Positions 16,867-25,723 of a DNA stretch of 64,000 nucleotides are shown one piece after another. Under the pieces are notes generated by a model. That model was not told the origin of the DNA, did not search any database, and saw only the letters and a list, made by a program, of their open reading frames with translations. This DNA comes from Paracoccus indicus (GTDB lineage Bacteria > Pseudomonadota > Alphaproteobacteria > Rhodobacterales > Rhodobacteraceae). A program made the translations under genes and the position numbers. Where the stretch lies: positions 310,001-374,000 of the forward strand of contig NZ_PYWA01000001.1 in assembly GCF_003056335.1 (NCBI RefSeq). Reading direction: 5' to 3'. Numbering within the stretch: the first letter of the stretch is position 1; each line of letters opens with the position of its first letter.

Positions 16867-17642
16867 CAGATGGTGCCCCCCAGGCTGCCTTCCAGCTTGG
16901 CCAGTTCCTGCCCGCCGGCCATCAGGTCCTGCAGCTCGGCGGCGTCGATCTCGCCCTTCAGGGCGGTGCCGAGGGTCTGGCCGCGGTTCAGCACCGTGAA
17001 GCGGTCGCCCACCGCCAGCGCGTGGCGCACGTTGTGGCTGATGAAGACCACGCCGACGCCCTGGCTGCGCACCCGCGCGATGGTCGCCAGCACGTTCGAG
17101 GTCTGGCGCACGCCCAGTGCGCTGGTCGGTTCGTCCAGGATCAGCACCTTGGCCCCGAAATAGACAGCCCGGGCAATGGCGACCGTCTGGCGTTCACCAC
17201 CCGACAGCGTGCCCACGGCCTGGTCCGGCGCACGCAGGTTGATGCCCATGCGGCGCATCTCCTCCATGCAGATGTCGTTGGCGACATCCAGGTCGAAGCG
17301 CTTGATGAAACGACCCTTGGTCGGTTCGCGACCCATGAAGAAGTTTCGGGTCACGCTCATCAGCGGGATCATGGCCAGATCCTGGAAGACGGTGGCGATG
17401 CCCGCCTCCATCGCGTCGCGGGGGCTGTCGAAGGACAGGGGCTTGCCCTCGAACATGATGGAGCCTTCGGTGGGCTTGTGGACGCCCGACATGGTCTTGA
17501 TGAAGGTCGACTTGCCGGCACCATTGTCGCCCAGCAGGCAATGGCATTCGCCGGGACGCACGTCGAAGGTCACACCGTTCAGGGCGATGACGTTGCCGAA
17601 GTGCTTCTTGATGCCTTCCATGTGGATGATGGGATCGGTCAT
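16866..17642 (-). CDS. inositol-type sugar ABC transporter ATPase (single-domain CUT2)
   Basis: ATP-binding subunit (258 aa) with Walker [10 protein letters not shown] (residues 38-46), ABC signature LSGGERQ, Walker [13 protein letters not shown] and switch HNVRHA. It aligns with the first half of CUT2 sugar ATPases. The common CUT2 form is a tandem of about 500 aa; this one has a single domain, as in FrcA-type systems, so it must dimerise. The ATG overlaps nothing upstream but lies one base from the permease stop. Substrate inferred from the operon: myo-inositol. Confidence 0.9.
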   Translation of the reverse strand: MTDPIIHMEGIKKHFGNVIALNGVTFDVRPGECHCLLGDNGAGKSTFIKTMSGVHKPTEGSIMFEGKPLSFDSPRDAMEAGIATVFQDLAMIPLMSVTRNFFMGREPTKGRFIKRFDLDVANDICMEEMRRMGINLRAPDQAVGTLSGGERQTVAIARAVYFGAKVLILDEPTSALGVRQTSNVLATIARVRSQGVGVVFISHNVRHALAVGDRFTVLNRGQTLGTALKGEIDAAELQDLMAGGQELAKLEGSLGGTI

Positions 17643-17643
17643 G

Positions 17644-18747
17644 TCAGCGTTCCCCCGTCACGCGCTTGCGGATCGCGTTGTTGAAGACGACGGCCAGAAG
17701 CAGCATGCCGCCAAGGAAGACCTGGAACCAGTCCTGGTCGAAGCCGGTATAGGTCAGGCCGATGGTCACCATGCCGAAGATGATCGCCCCGAAGAAGGCA
17801 CCGATGGCCGATCCGTAACCGCCCGTCAGCAGGCAGCCGCCGATGACTGCGGCGATGATCGCTTCGAATTCCTTCATGAAGCCGCGGCGTGCATCGGTCG
17901 AGCCGGTATCGATCACGGTGATGATGGCCACGATGGCCGCCGCGCAGGCCGTCAGCATGAACAGCGAGATCTTGACCTTGCGCACCGGCACGCCCGAGTT
18001 GCTGGCCGCGTTCTTGTCGCCGCCGGTGGCGAAGATCCAGTTGCCGGCCGGGGTGCGCAGCAGGACGAAGGTGGCGACGACGGCGACGGCGATGAACCAC
18101 AGGATCTCGACGGGGATGCCGGGCACCTTGGGCGCGCCGGAATTCATCGAGTCGATCCAGCCGTTGTCGGCCATCCACTGGAAGGCACCGCCGAAGGCAT
18201 CGCCCGAAAAGACCGGCGTCAGCCAGTCGCCCTCGACCGCGTCACGCACGCCGCGCAGCTGGGTGGAACCGCCGGTGAACAGCTTCAACCCGACCAGCGA
18301 GGCACCGCGCAGGATGAACAGGAAGGCCAACGTCACGATGAAGCTGGGAAGGCCGGTGCGCAGCACGATGGCACCGTTGACGGCGCCCATTGCGCCGGCA
18401 AAAGCCATGGTCAGCGGAATGGCGAAGATCAGGGGCAGACCCATGTTCACGACCAGGACGCCGAAGATCATGCCCGCGAAGGCCACCATGGACCCGATCG
18501 ACAGGTCGAATTCGCCGCCGATCATCAGCATGGCCGCGGCGATGCCCAGGATGCCCAGCTGTGCGGCGGGCGTCAGGAAGTTCATGATCCCCGAAAAGGT
18601 GAACATCGACCCGCTGGCGGTGAACAGGAAGAAGATCGTGACAAGGATCACCCCGCCGATCGCCCCCAGTTCTGGCCGCTTCATCAGGCGCGTGGTGATG
18701 GATTCGGTCTTTATCCGCTCATCCGCGGATGCGGTGGCATTGGCCAT
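17644..18747 (-). CDS. inositol-type sugar ABC transporter permease (CUT2)
   Basis: Inner-membrane CUT2 permease (367 aa) with about ten helices. [18 protein letters not shown] (near residue 78), [17 protein letters not shown] and [27 protein letters not shown] are the conserved blocks of the RbsC/XylH-like family. There is a long insert with periplasmic character (about residues 165-210). Its gene lies 65 bases downstream of the binding-protein gene, with a perfect hairpin in between. It partners with the single-domain ATPase and the periplasmic binding protein. Confidence 0.92.
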   Translation of the reverse strand: MANATASADERIKTESITTRLMKRPELGAIGGVILVTIFFLFTASGSMFTFSGIMNFLTPAAQLGILGIAAAMLMIGGEFDLSIGSMVAFAGMIFGVLVVNMGLPLIFAIPLTMAFAGAMGAVNGAIVLRTGLPSFIVTLAFLFILRGASLVGLKLFTGGSTQLRGVRDAVEGDWLTPVFSGDAFGGAFQWMADNGWIDSMNSGAPKVPGIPVEILWFIAVAVVATFVLLRTPAGNWIFATGGDKNAASNSGVPVRKVKISLFMLTACAAAIVAIITVIDTGSTDARRGFMKEFEAIIAAVIGGCLLTGGYGSAIGAFFGAIIFGMVTIGLTYTGFDQDWFQVFLGGMLLLAVVFNNAIRKRVTGER

Positions 18748-18776
18748 GGGTTCCCTCCCCCCTATCTGTCGGAATG

Positions 18777-18799
18777 GGCGGGCGCTTCACGCGCCCGCC
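18777..18799 (-). other. intercistronic hairpin after the inositol-binding protein gene
   Basis: Perfect 9-bp inverted repeat GGCGGGCGC (18777-18785) and GCGCCCGCC (18791-18799) with a five-base loop, directly 3' of the binding-protein gene in operon direction and before the permease gene. No T-run follows. Such hairpins commonly protect the 5' part of an mRNA so that the periplasmic protein is made in excess over the membrane subunits. Confidence 0.6.
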
Positions 18800-18812
18800 G
18801 CGTCAGGTCGGA

Positions 18813-19736
18813 TCAGCGGATGCCCTGCGAGGACAGCTCGATCACCTGTTCGGCGTCTTCCTGCATCACCAGGTTCGGACCCGAGGGCACGTCGCCGCCC
18901 GGCATCAGGCCGTATTCGGCGTTCAGCGCCAGGAAGGTGACCGGCAGATAGCCCTGCAGGTACTGCTGCTGATCGATGGCAAAGGCGGCATTGCCGTCGG
19001 CGACCGCCTGCAGGAAGCCCGCCGACAGATCGAAGCTGGCGACCATCACGTCGTCACGGCCAAGCGCCTGGACGGCGGCGACGGCCGGTTCACCCACAAG
19101 GCTGGCGCCCAGGCCCAGAACGGTATCGACCTCGGGGTCGCTGTCCAGTGCGGCGCGGACCTTGGACTGCACCTCGGCCGGGTCGTTCTGGGTCGGCACC
19201 ACCGAAACGGGGTTGCCGAAGCCCTCGGCAAAGCCCTCGCAACGCTGATCCAGCGAGACGTTGCCCACCTCCTGGTTGACGCAGATGCCCTTCTTGCCGC
19301 CCATCTCGGCCAGCTTCTCGCCCGCGATCTTGCCTGCCTCGAACTCGGACTGACCGACGTGCAGCAGCGCGCCCAGATCCTTGGCCACATCCGAACCCGA
19401 GTTCATCGAGATCACCGGAATGCCCGCATCGACGGCGCGCTGGATCGACGGCCCAAGCGCATCCGCATCGGGGATCGACACCACCAGCCCATCGGGTTCC
19501 TGGTTGACGGCGGCATCGATCAGCTGGCCCATGGCAACCATGTCGAAGACTTCGGGCGAACGGAAATCGACGGTCGCGCCGGTGTGTTCGCCGGCCTTGG
19601 CCGCGCCGTTCTTGACGACCGACCAGAACGGGTCGTTCGCCTGGCCATGCGCCACGACGATGATGTTCTGCGCCATTGCCGGTGCGGCAAGGCCCATCAA
19701 TGCGGCGACGGCCGCTGCGGTCTTGAATTTGGTCAT
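18813..19736 (-). CDS. inositol-type sugar ABC transporter periplasmic binding protein
   Basis: RbsB-like periplasmic protein (307 aa). The signal peptide ends in APAMAQN around residues 18-24. The mature part begins with IIVVAHGQANDPFWSVVKNG, typical of peripla_BP_4, then LVVSIPDADALGPSIQRAVDAGIPVISMNSG and VLGLGASLVGEPAVAAVQALG. Substrate specificity is inferred from the operon (inositol). It is preceded by an 85-base gap with small stem-loops and followed by a hairpin, which suggests separate mRNA stability for this gene. Confidence 0.9.
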   Translation of the reverse strand: MTKFKTAAAVAALMGLAAPAMAQNIIVVAHGQANDPFWSVVKNGAAKAGEHTGATVDFRSPEVFDMVAMGQLIDAAVNQEPDGLVVSIPDADALGPSIQRAVDAGIPVISMNSGSDVAKDLGALLHVGQSEFEAGKIAGEKLAEMGGKKGICVNQEVGNVSLDQRCEGFAEGFGNPVSVVPTQNDPAEVQSKVRAALDSDPEVDTVLGLGASLVGEPAVAAVQALGRDDVMVASFDLSAGFLQAVADGNAAFAIDQQQYLQGYLPVTFLALNAEYGLMPGGDVPSGPNLVMQEDAEQVIELSSQGIR

Positions 19737-19821
19737 GTCTTCCCTCCCAGGTTTCAGGTCTGATCCCGCGGCCCCTCCTTGGGCCCCGGGGTGAACCGGC
19801 GCATCTTCGTGCGCGCGGATG

Positions 19822-20643
19822 TCAGCCGCCCAAGCTGCGGATCGCCCGGACGGACCGGGTCAGCATATCCTCGAGCGTATCTTCAAAGCCGGGGCCCTTG
19901 TTCGTGTTGAACGGATCGGGGCCGGGGGCTGCGGGTTCGACGATCATCGGCCCCGCGTAATCGATGGCATCCAGCGCGCTGAACTGGGCGGCAAAGTCGA
20001 TGTGACCGTCCCCCACCGCCCCGCGATTGCTGTCGGCCAGGTGATAGAGGCCGATCCGCCCGGCACCGGCCCTGAGGGCGGCGGCGGGATCGGCCTCTTC
20101 GATGTTCATGTGATAGGCATCCGGCAACAGCGCCAGGTTGCCCGCGCCGACCGCGTCCAGCAGGGCCAGCCCCTCGGTCACGGTACGGACCTGATGGCTT
20201 TCATAGCGATTCAGGATCTCGAAGCAGACATCCAGCCCGGCGGCATCGGCCATCGCGCAGATCTGCGTCGTGCTGTCGACCAGCAATTCGTTTTCCTGCG
20301 CAAGATCGCTGACGGGGCGGATGCGCTGCACCAGACCGTGGCAGCCGACCCGCGGCCCATGGTCCAGGGCCACGGCCCAATCGACCATCTTGCGATAATA
20401 GTCCAGCGCCGCCTGGCGCACCGAGGCGTCGGGATGGCTGATGTCGGCATCCCCCGGCGTGATCGAGAAGGCCCGCAGCCCGTGGTCGGACAGGATACGT
20501 CCTGCCTGGGCCGGATCGATCGAGAGATCGCCGTGGATCTCGACCCCGTCCAGCCCCGCGCGTGCGGCACGGGCCGCGATGGCCGCGATGTCGTTCGTGC
20601 CGAAGATCCAGGTACAGCAACCGATTGGACGCATGTCGGTCAT
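19822..20643 (-). CDS. sugar phosphate isomerase/epimerase family protein (IolI/IolE-like TIM barrel)
   Basis: Xylose-isomerase-like TIM barrel (273 aa). Diagnostic regions are GLDGVEIHGDLSI, a Glu-containing strand VCFEILNRYESHQV, LLPDAYHMNIEE (an Asp/His metal pair), YHLADSNRGAVGDGHIDF and GPMIVEP. These match IolI-type inosose isomerases and related hexulose epimerases. Being second in the inositol operon, it may interconvert inosose isomers so that other stereoisomers enter the pathway; the exact reaction is not proven. It overlaps iolG by ATGA. Confidence 0.82.
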   Translation of the reverse strand: MTDMRPIGCCTWIFGTNDIAAIAARAARAGLDGVEIHGDLSIDPAQAGRILSDHGLRAFSITPGDADISHPDASVRQAALDYYRKMVDWAVALDHGPRVGCHGLVQRIRPVSDLAQENELLVDSTTQICAMADAAGLDVCFEILNRYESHQVRTVTEGLALLDAVGAGNLALLPDAYHMNIEEADPAAALRAGAGRIGLYHLADSNRGAVGDGHIDFAAQFSALDAIDYAGPMIVEPAAPGPDPFNTNKGPGFEDTLEDMLTRSVRAIRSLGG

Positions 20644-21644
20644 CCTAGCATGTCAGGGGTGATGGCGACAGTTTCGCCGGTCTGCATCGACCGCGTCGCG
20701 GCCTCGGCACAGGCAAGGGCCGCAACGCCTTCGCGCAGCGTGACCGGCATGGTGCCGCCCGACTGCACCGCATCCAGGAAGGCCGTCCATTCGTCCTGAT
20801 AGGCCCGCATGTAGCGTTCCAGGAAGAAATAGACCGGCTTGGCGCTGACGGCGCCTTCGGTGGTGATCTTCTGGACGGTGTTTTCCAGCATGTTGGCCGC
20901 CGAGAGCAGTCCTTCGGATCCCAGGATCTCGATCCGCTGGTCATAGCCGTATCCGGCGCGGCGCGAGTTCTTGATGACCGCGATGCGCCCGTCGTCCCAG
21001 ACCATCGTGACGGCGGCGGTATCGACATCGCCGGCGGCGCCGATCTCGGGATCGACCAGGGACGCACCCGTGGCGGTGACCTTGGCGGGGGCGCCGCCGA
21101 AGATCCAGCAGGCCATGTCGAAATCGTGGATCATCATGTCGCGGAACAACCCGCCCGAGACCTTGACATAGCTGACCGGCGGCGGCGCGGGATCGAACGA
21201 GGTGATGGACAGCAGCTCGCCCTTGCCGATCTCGCCCTTGTCGAAGGATGCCTTCAGGGCGGCGAAATTCGGGTCGAAGCGGCGGTTGAAGCCGACCATG
21301 ACCGGCTTTCCGGTGGCCTCGGCCTTGGCCAGCGTCGAAAGCGCGCGCTCCAGCGACAGATCGACCGGCTTTTCGCACAGGACCGCCTTGCCGGCGGCGG
21401 TGGCGCGTTCGATCAGGTCGGAATGGGTGTCGGTCGATGTCGCGATCAGCACCGCATCGATCGAGGTGTCGTCGATGATCTCCTCAACGGTCATGGGTTT
21501 CGCACCGATCTGTCCGGCCAGGTCCTGCGCGGCCGCGGCATTCACGTCGGCGACGGCGACCAGTTCGCAGGACTTGGTCTGGACGATCGATCTGGCATGG
21601 ACCTGACCGATCCGGCCAGCCCCCAGCAAGGCAACCTTAAGCAT
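20640..21644 (-). CDS. iolG: inositol 2-dehydrogenase
   Basis: IolG (334 aa) oxidises myo-inositol at C2 with NAD, the first step of the pathway. The Rossmann motif is GAGRIGQVHARSI (residues ~8-20), the catalytic region CEKPVDLSLERA, and the active-site region GGLFRDMMIHDFDMACW with the conserved Asp and His. ATG 21644 follows a GGAG stretch; upstream in-frame codons run into the operator region. It is the promoter-proximal gene of the whole inositol operon, so its transcription should be set by the two palindromes just upstream. Confidence 0.93.
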   Translation of the reverse strand: MLKVALLGAGRIGQVHARSIVQTKSCELVAVADVNAAAAQDLAGQIGAKPMTVEEIIDDTSIDAVLIATSTDTHSDLIERATAAGKAVLCEKPVDLSLERALSTLAKAEATGKPVMVGFNRRFDPNFAALKASFDKGEIGKGELLSITSFDPAPPPVSYVKVSGGLFRDMMIHDFDMACWIFGGAPAKVTATGASLVDPEIGAAGDVDTAAVTMVWDDGRIAVIKNSRRAGYGYDQRIEILGSEGLLSAANMLENTVQKITTEGAVSAKPVYFFLERYMRAYQDEWTAFLDAVQSGGTMPVTLREGVAALACAEAATRSMQTGETVAITPDMLG

Positions 21645-21702
21645 CCTGCACTCCTCCCTCGAATCATCTGCAGAACTGTATGTGACGTAACGTTGCACCG
21701 AC

Positions 21703-21718
21703 TTGCACGCGCGTGCAA
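21703..21718. promoter_or_regulatory. LacI-type operator 1 of the inositol operon
   Basis: Perfect 16-bp palindrome TTGCACGCGCGTGCAA in the 137-base divergent region between iolG and the LacI-family gene. The central CG and flanking half-sites are typical of LacI-family operators. A near-identical copy lies 23 bp away centre to centre, roughly two helical turns, so paired dimers could bind on one face. A further TTGCAC half-site occurs at 21693-21698. Confidence 0.8.
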
Positions 21719-21725
21719 CAATAAT

Positions 21726-21741
21726 CTGCACGCGCGTGCAA
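21726..21741. promoter_or_regulatory. LacI-type operator 2 of the inositol operon
   Basis: CTGCACGCGCGTGCAA, with a 14-bp perfect core (21727-21740) identical to operator 1. It lies between operator 1 and the regulator start, so it can also mediate autoregulation of the repressor. Confidence 0.8.
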
Positions 21742-21781
21742 AACGCTTCCCGTCAGGTGACGTGCAGGTTAGGATGTCCAC

Positions 21782-22792
21782 ATGGCAGAATCCGAAGACA
21801 ACACCGACAGCGTGACCGCAGACGACGTGGCCGCAGCGGCAGGCGTATCGCGCTGGACCGTGGCGCGCGCCTTCAAGAAGGACGCCTCGATCTCTCGGCA
21901 AAGTCGGGAACGGGTGATCGCCGCGGCCGAGGCGCTTGGCTATGCGCCCGACCTGATGGCCTCGTCGCTGGCCTCGGACCGATCGAACCTGATCGCGCTG
22001 ATCACCAACGACTTCAACAACCCCCACAAGCTGGTGCTGCTGGAACGGCTGACGCGCATCCTGTGGTCGCGGGGCTGGGGAACGCTTCTGGTGCACATGT
22101 CCGACAGCGAGGATGCCTCGGCGGCGCTGCTGGCCGCCAGCCAGCGACGGGTCGATGCGGCCGTGGTCATCGGCACGCGCTTCGACGACAAGATGCTGGA
22201 GACGGCCCTTGGCGCGCGACGGCTGAAGAAGCTGGTGATCTTCGCGCGCTACAGCCAGAACCCCAACACGCTGGCCATCGCCTGCGACGACGAGATCGCC
22301 ATGCGCCAGATCGCCGATCACCTGCTGGAACGCGGCTATCATCGCCCCGTCTTCCTGGCGGGACCCGACACGCAATCGGCCAAGCTGCACCGCAAGTCGA
22401 CCTTCATCGAATACTGGCGGGACCGCACGGGCACCATCGTGCCCTCGATCAACACCTCGGCCTATGACTTCGGCCCCGCGATCGAGCGTGTGACGGCGCT
22501 GCTGCAGGACCGCGACGCGGCCAGCCGCCCCGACGTGCTGGTCTGCGAAAACGACATCATCGCCATCGGCGCGATGGATGCGATCCGCTATCGGATGGGG
22601 CTGAGGGTGCCGCAGGACATCGCGGTCACGGGCTTCGACGACATTCCGCTCTCCAGTTCACCCGCCTATCAGCTGACCACCTATCGCCAGCCGATCACCG
22701 CCATGGCCGAACGCCTGTTGGACGTGCTGGAGGGCAAGCTGACCGGGGACGTCGCCCTGCCCGGTCAGTTTATCGCACGCCTGACGACCTGA
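21782..22792 (+). CDS. LacI-family repressor of the inositol operon
   Basis: LacI-family regulator (336 aa). The N-terminal helix-turn-helix is VTADDVAAAAGVSRWTVARAF (starting at residue 11), with hinge GYAPDLMASSLAS, then a periplasmic-binding-protein-like effector domain (ALITNDFNNPH onward, DVLVCENDIIAIGAMDAI, GFDDIPLSS). It is divergent from iolG and faces two matching palindromes. The natural model is repression relieved by an inositol intermediate. In many alphaproteobacteria the inositol repressor is of a different family (RpiR/IolR-type), so no iolR symbol is claimed. Confidence 0.9.
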   Translation: MAESEDNTDSVTADDVAAAAGVSRWTVARAFKKDASISRQSRERVIAAAEALGYAPDLMASSLASDRSNLIALITNDFNNPHKLVLLERLTRILWSRGWGTLLVHMSDSEDASAALLAASQRRVDAAVVIGTRFDDKMLETALGARRLKKLVIFARYSQNPNTLAIACDDEIAMRQIADHLLERGYHRPVFLAGPDTQSAKLHRKSTFIEYWRDRTGTIVPSINTSAYDFGPAIERVTALLQDRDAASRPDVLVCENDIIAIGAMDAIRYRMGLRVPQDIAVTGFDDIPLSSSPAYQLTTYRQPITAMAERLLDVLEGKLTGDVALPGQFIARLTT

Positions 22793-22833
22793 GGCCTCTG
22801 GTCGTGGCGGTCGGCAGGGCTTAGATAAACGTC

Positions 22834-24060
22834 ATGCGCAAGATCACCCTTCCAGAACGCCCCGACCTGGCCGCCAAGGCCGAGGATGCCGGTTTCACCT
22901 TCGCCCATATGCATGGCGAACCCTATTGGGACGAAACATCGGCCTATCAGTTCACGCTGGAGCAGATCGAGAACGATCTGGAGGACCCGGCCACCGAACT
23001 GCACGCCATGACCCGCCAGGCCGTAGACCGCATCGTCGGCGACAAGGCACTGATGGCCAAGCTGGGCATTCCGCCCGCGCATTTCGATCTGATCGCCGAC
23101 AGCTGGGCCCGCAACGAACCCGAGGTCTATGGCCGCATGGACCTGGCCTATGACGGTACGGGTCCGGCCAAGCTGCTGGAATACAACGCCGACACGCCGA
23201 CCTCGCTTTACGAAAGCGCGGCCTTCCAGTGGCAATGGCTGGAGGATCAGCTGGCGGCGGGGGTCCTGCCCGAAGGGTCCGACCAGTTCAATGGCATCCA
23301 CGAGGCGCTGATCGAACGCTTCAGGGAACTGTTCGAGCCGAACACCGACATCCATTTCACCGCCATGCCCGACACGCCGGAAGATTACGCCACCGTCGAA
23401 TCCATGGCTTGGGCCGCGCGCGAAGCGGGAATGGGCGCGCATTACACCGATCTGGACAAGATCGCGATCAGCAAGAACAAGCAGTTCCTAGACGATCAGG
23501 ACCGCGTCATCGGCACGCTGTTCAAGCTGTATCCGTGGGAGGACATGCTGGCCGATGATTTCGGCAAGCACATCAAGGGCGCGGGCTGCCTGTTCATCGA
23601 ACCGGCATGGAAGGCCGTCGTATCCAACAAGGGCCTGCTGCCCGTCCTGTGGCAGATGTTCGAAGGGCATCCGAACCTGCTGCCGGCCTTCTTTGCCGAT
23701 GATGTGGCCGATGCGCTGGTCGCGGGCGGCCAGACTGCCCCCGAGGTTGCCGACGCCTTCGGCCGCGTCGCCGACCAGATCCGCGCAGCCCATGTGGTCA
23801 AGCCGATCTTTTCGCGCGAGGGGGCCTCGATCAGCATCGTCGAGGGCGGGGACGTCACCGAAACCAGCCCCAATACCGATTACGACCGCCATCCGCGCAT
23901 CGTTCAGGCCTATCACCCGCTGCCGGAATTCGACGGCTTCCGCCCGGTGGTGGGCGCATGGATCGTGGGCCACGCCTGCGCAGGCATCGGCATGCGCGAG
24001 GATCGGTCGCGGATCACCCAGGACCTGTCGCGCTTCAAGCCGCATTTCATCGCGGAGTGA
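22834..24060 (+). CDS. glutathionylspermidine synthase family protein (YgiC-like ATP-grasp)
   Basis: YgiC-like protein (408 aa) of the C-terminal synthetase family of glutathionylspermidine synthase, an ATP-grasp enzyme joining a carboxylate to an amine. LLEYNADTPTSLYESAAFQ near residues 115-133 is the conserved nucleotide/metal region. KPIFSREGASI near 328-338 is the ATP-grasp Lys/Arg loop. The amidase half of Gsp is absent, as in YgiC. It is followed after 19 bases by a YgiB/DUF1190 gene, the same pairing as ygiB-ygiC in Escherichia coli. The substrate is unknown. Confidence 0.87.
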   Translation: MRKITLPERPDLAAKAEDAGFTFAHMHGEPYWDETSAYQFTLEQIENDLEDPATELHAMTRQAVDRIVGDKALMAKLGIPPAHFDLIADSWARNEPEVYGRMDLAYDGTGPAKLLEYNADTPTSLYESAAFQWQWLEDQLAAGVLPEGSDQFNGIHEALIERFRELFEPNTDIHFTAMPDTPEDYATVESMAWAAREAGMGAHYTDLDKIAISKNKQFLDDQDRVIGTLFKLYPWEDMLADDFGKHIKGAGCLFIEPAWKAVVSNKGLLPVLWQMFEGHPNLLPAFFADDVADALVAGGQTAPEVADAFGRVADQIRAAHVVKPIFSREGASISIVEGGDVTETSPNTDYDRHPRIVQAYHPLPEFDGFRPVVGAWIVGHACAGIGMREDRSRITQDLSRFKPHFIAE

Positions 24061-24079
24061 TCCGCGCTAAGGAGGGAAT

Positions 24080-24658
24080 ATGAGAAAACGTTCCAGAACC
24101 GTCGCGCTGACCATCCTTGGCGCCGCCGCCTTCACCGTCGCGGGCTGCCGCGAGGAACAGGTCGACGCGCAGGCCTTCCCCGACATGGCAAGCTGCGAGG
24201 CTGCCGCCGCGCAGGACGGCCTCTTCTCGGTCGAGGAATGCGACAAGGCCTTCGCCGAGGCCGAGGCGCTGCACGTCGAATCCGCCCCCCGCTATGACAG
24301 CCTGCAGGTCTGCGAGGAACAGCACGGCGAAGGCAACTGCGGGTCCGAGGAACAGCAGGTCAGCAATGGCGGGTCGGGCAGCATCTTCATGCCGCTGCTG
24401 GCCGGTTACCTCATCGGGAACATGCTGGGGCGTGCGGGCGGCGGGATGGCGGCCTCGCAGCCGATGTATCGCAATGCGCAGGGCGGCTTCACCAATGCCA
24501 CCGGCACGACGAATTTCGGCAGCAATGCGGGCCGCGCCACCATGGGTGCGCAGAATTTCGCCCGCCCCGCAGCCACCGCAGGTCGTGCGCCGATGACCCG
24601 GGCAACCGCCGGATCGCGCGGCGGCTTCGGCGGCAGCCGCAGCAGCTTCGGCGGTTAG
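24080..24658 (+). CDS. DUF1190 (YgiB-like) probable lipoprotein
   Basis: A 192-aa secreted protein. The N-terminal hydrophobic stretch ends in TVAGC with Cys23 as a probable lipobox residue, so it is likely an envelope lipoprotein. CEAAAAQDG, VEECDKAFAEAE and LQVCEEQHGEGNC form the Cys-bearing DUF1190 core. SGSIFMPLLAGYLIGNMLG follows, then a Gly/Ser/Arg-rich tail ending in GGFGGSRSSFGG. This layout strongly recalls YgiB of E. coli. The gene follows the YgiC-like gene. Its TAG stop shares three bases with the convergent regulator stop. Confidence 0.85.
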   Translation: MRKRSRTVALTILGAAAFTVAGCREEQVDAQAFPDMASCEAAAAQDGLFSVEECDKAFAEAEALHVESAPRYDSLQVCEEQHGEGNCGSEEQQVSNGGSGSIFMPLLAGYLIGNMLGRAGGGMAASQPMYRNAQGGFTNATGTTNFGSNAGRATMGAQNFARPAATAGRAPMTRATAGSRGGFGGSRSSFGG

Positions 24659-25674
24659 TCGCGCCGCGCCGTGCTGACGCGCGGCACCAGCCTGTATCCC
24701 AGATCGACCGCATGGCCGCGCGGATGCCCCTTGCCCGCCAGCCGGTCGCGGATCTGGCGGATGGCGGCGCGCCCCATCTCGTAGCGGTCGGTTTCGACCG
24801 AGGTCAGGGGCGGTTCGGCCGCCGACATCATCTCGTGGTCGTTGAAGCCGCAGATGCCAAGCTGGTCGGGAATGCGGATGTTGCGGCGCTGCGCCTCGAA
24901 CAGCACGCCAAGCGCCAGGTCGTCGTTGTTGCACAGCACCGCATCGGTCCGGGGCCGCGTGGCAAGCAGATCGGCGAACAGGCGACACCCCAGGCTGACG
25001 GATGACGGCTCGGGCGTGGTGACAACGGGATCGTCAGCCCCCATGCCCGCCGCGATCAGGCAATCGCGGAACCCCGCCAGGCGGCGCTGGCTGCGCGGGT
25101 CCATCTGCGCCCCTAGGAAAGCCGGCGCCTTGTATCCCATGTCCAGCAGATGCTGCGCCCCGTCCCGCGCCGCCTGGTAATGCGACAGCCCGACGACCAG
25201 ATCGATGGGCTGCGGACCGACCTCCATGATCTGCACGACGGGGCATTCGGCCCCCTGCAACAGCGCACGCGCGGCAGGCGATTGGTCATGCCCCGCCACG
25301 ATCAACCCGGCGGGCTGCTGGGACAGGAAGACGCGGACCAGCTGTTCCTCGGTCGAAGGGGAATAGCGGGTGGTTCCCAGCTGCACCCCAAGCGGGCTGT
25401 CCTGCAACCCGTCATAGATGCCGCGCAGCACATCCGCGAAGACGTTGTTGCTGACCGAGGGGATGATCACCCCCACCACATCCGTCCGCCCCGATGCCAA
25501 GGCCCGCGCCGCAGGGTTCGGGACATAGCCCAGCTGGGCGATGGCCCGGGTGATTCGCGCCCGTGCATCCTGCGATACCTTTTCGGGGTCCCGCAGCGCG
25601 CGCGAGACCGTGATAGGGCTGACATCGGCCAAGGCCGCAACGTCCGACAATGTTGTCTTGCGCGTTTTTTCCAT
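24655..25674 (-). CDS. gntR: LacI-family regulator of gluconate genes (GntR type)
   Basis: LacI-family repressor (339 aa). It starts TTLSDVAALADVSPITVSRAL, the helix-turn-helix, then GYVPNPAARALASGRTDVVGVIIPSVSN and the core domain with DAVLCNNDDLALGVLFEA. It resembles GntR of gluconate systems. It is divergent from gluconokinase, with two palindromic sites in the shared 115-base region. The likely inducer is gluconate or a phosphorylated derivative. The 3' end overlaps the DUF1190 stop (TTAG). Confidence 0.85.
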   Translation of the reverse strand: MEKTRKTTLSDVAALADVSPITVSRALRDPEKVSQDARARITRAIAQLGYVPNPAARALASGRTDVVGVIIPSVSNNVFADVLRGIYDGLQDSPLGVQLGTTRYSPSTEEQLVRVFLSQQPAGLIVAGHDQSPAARALLQGAECPVVQIMEVGPQPIDLVVGLSHYQAARDGAQHLLDMGYKAPAFLGAQMDPRSQRRLAGFRDCLIAAGMGADDPVVTTPEPSSVSLGCRLFADLLATRPRTDAVLCNNDDLALGVLFEAQRRNIRIPDQLGICGFNDHEMMSAAEPPLTSVETDRYEMGRAAIRQIRDRLAGKGHPRGHAVDLGYRLVPRVSTARRD

Positions 25675-25723
25675 GATGTCGGCACGTTATCCCGTTCCGC
25701 AAGAAAAGTAAGGGGGTTGACGT

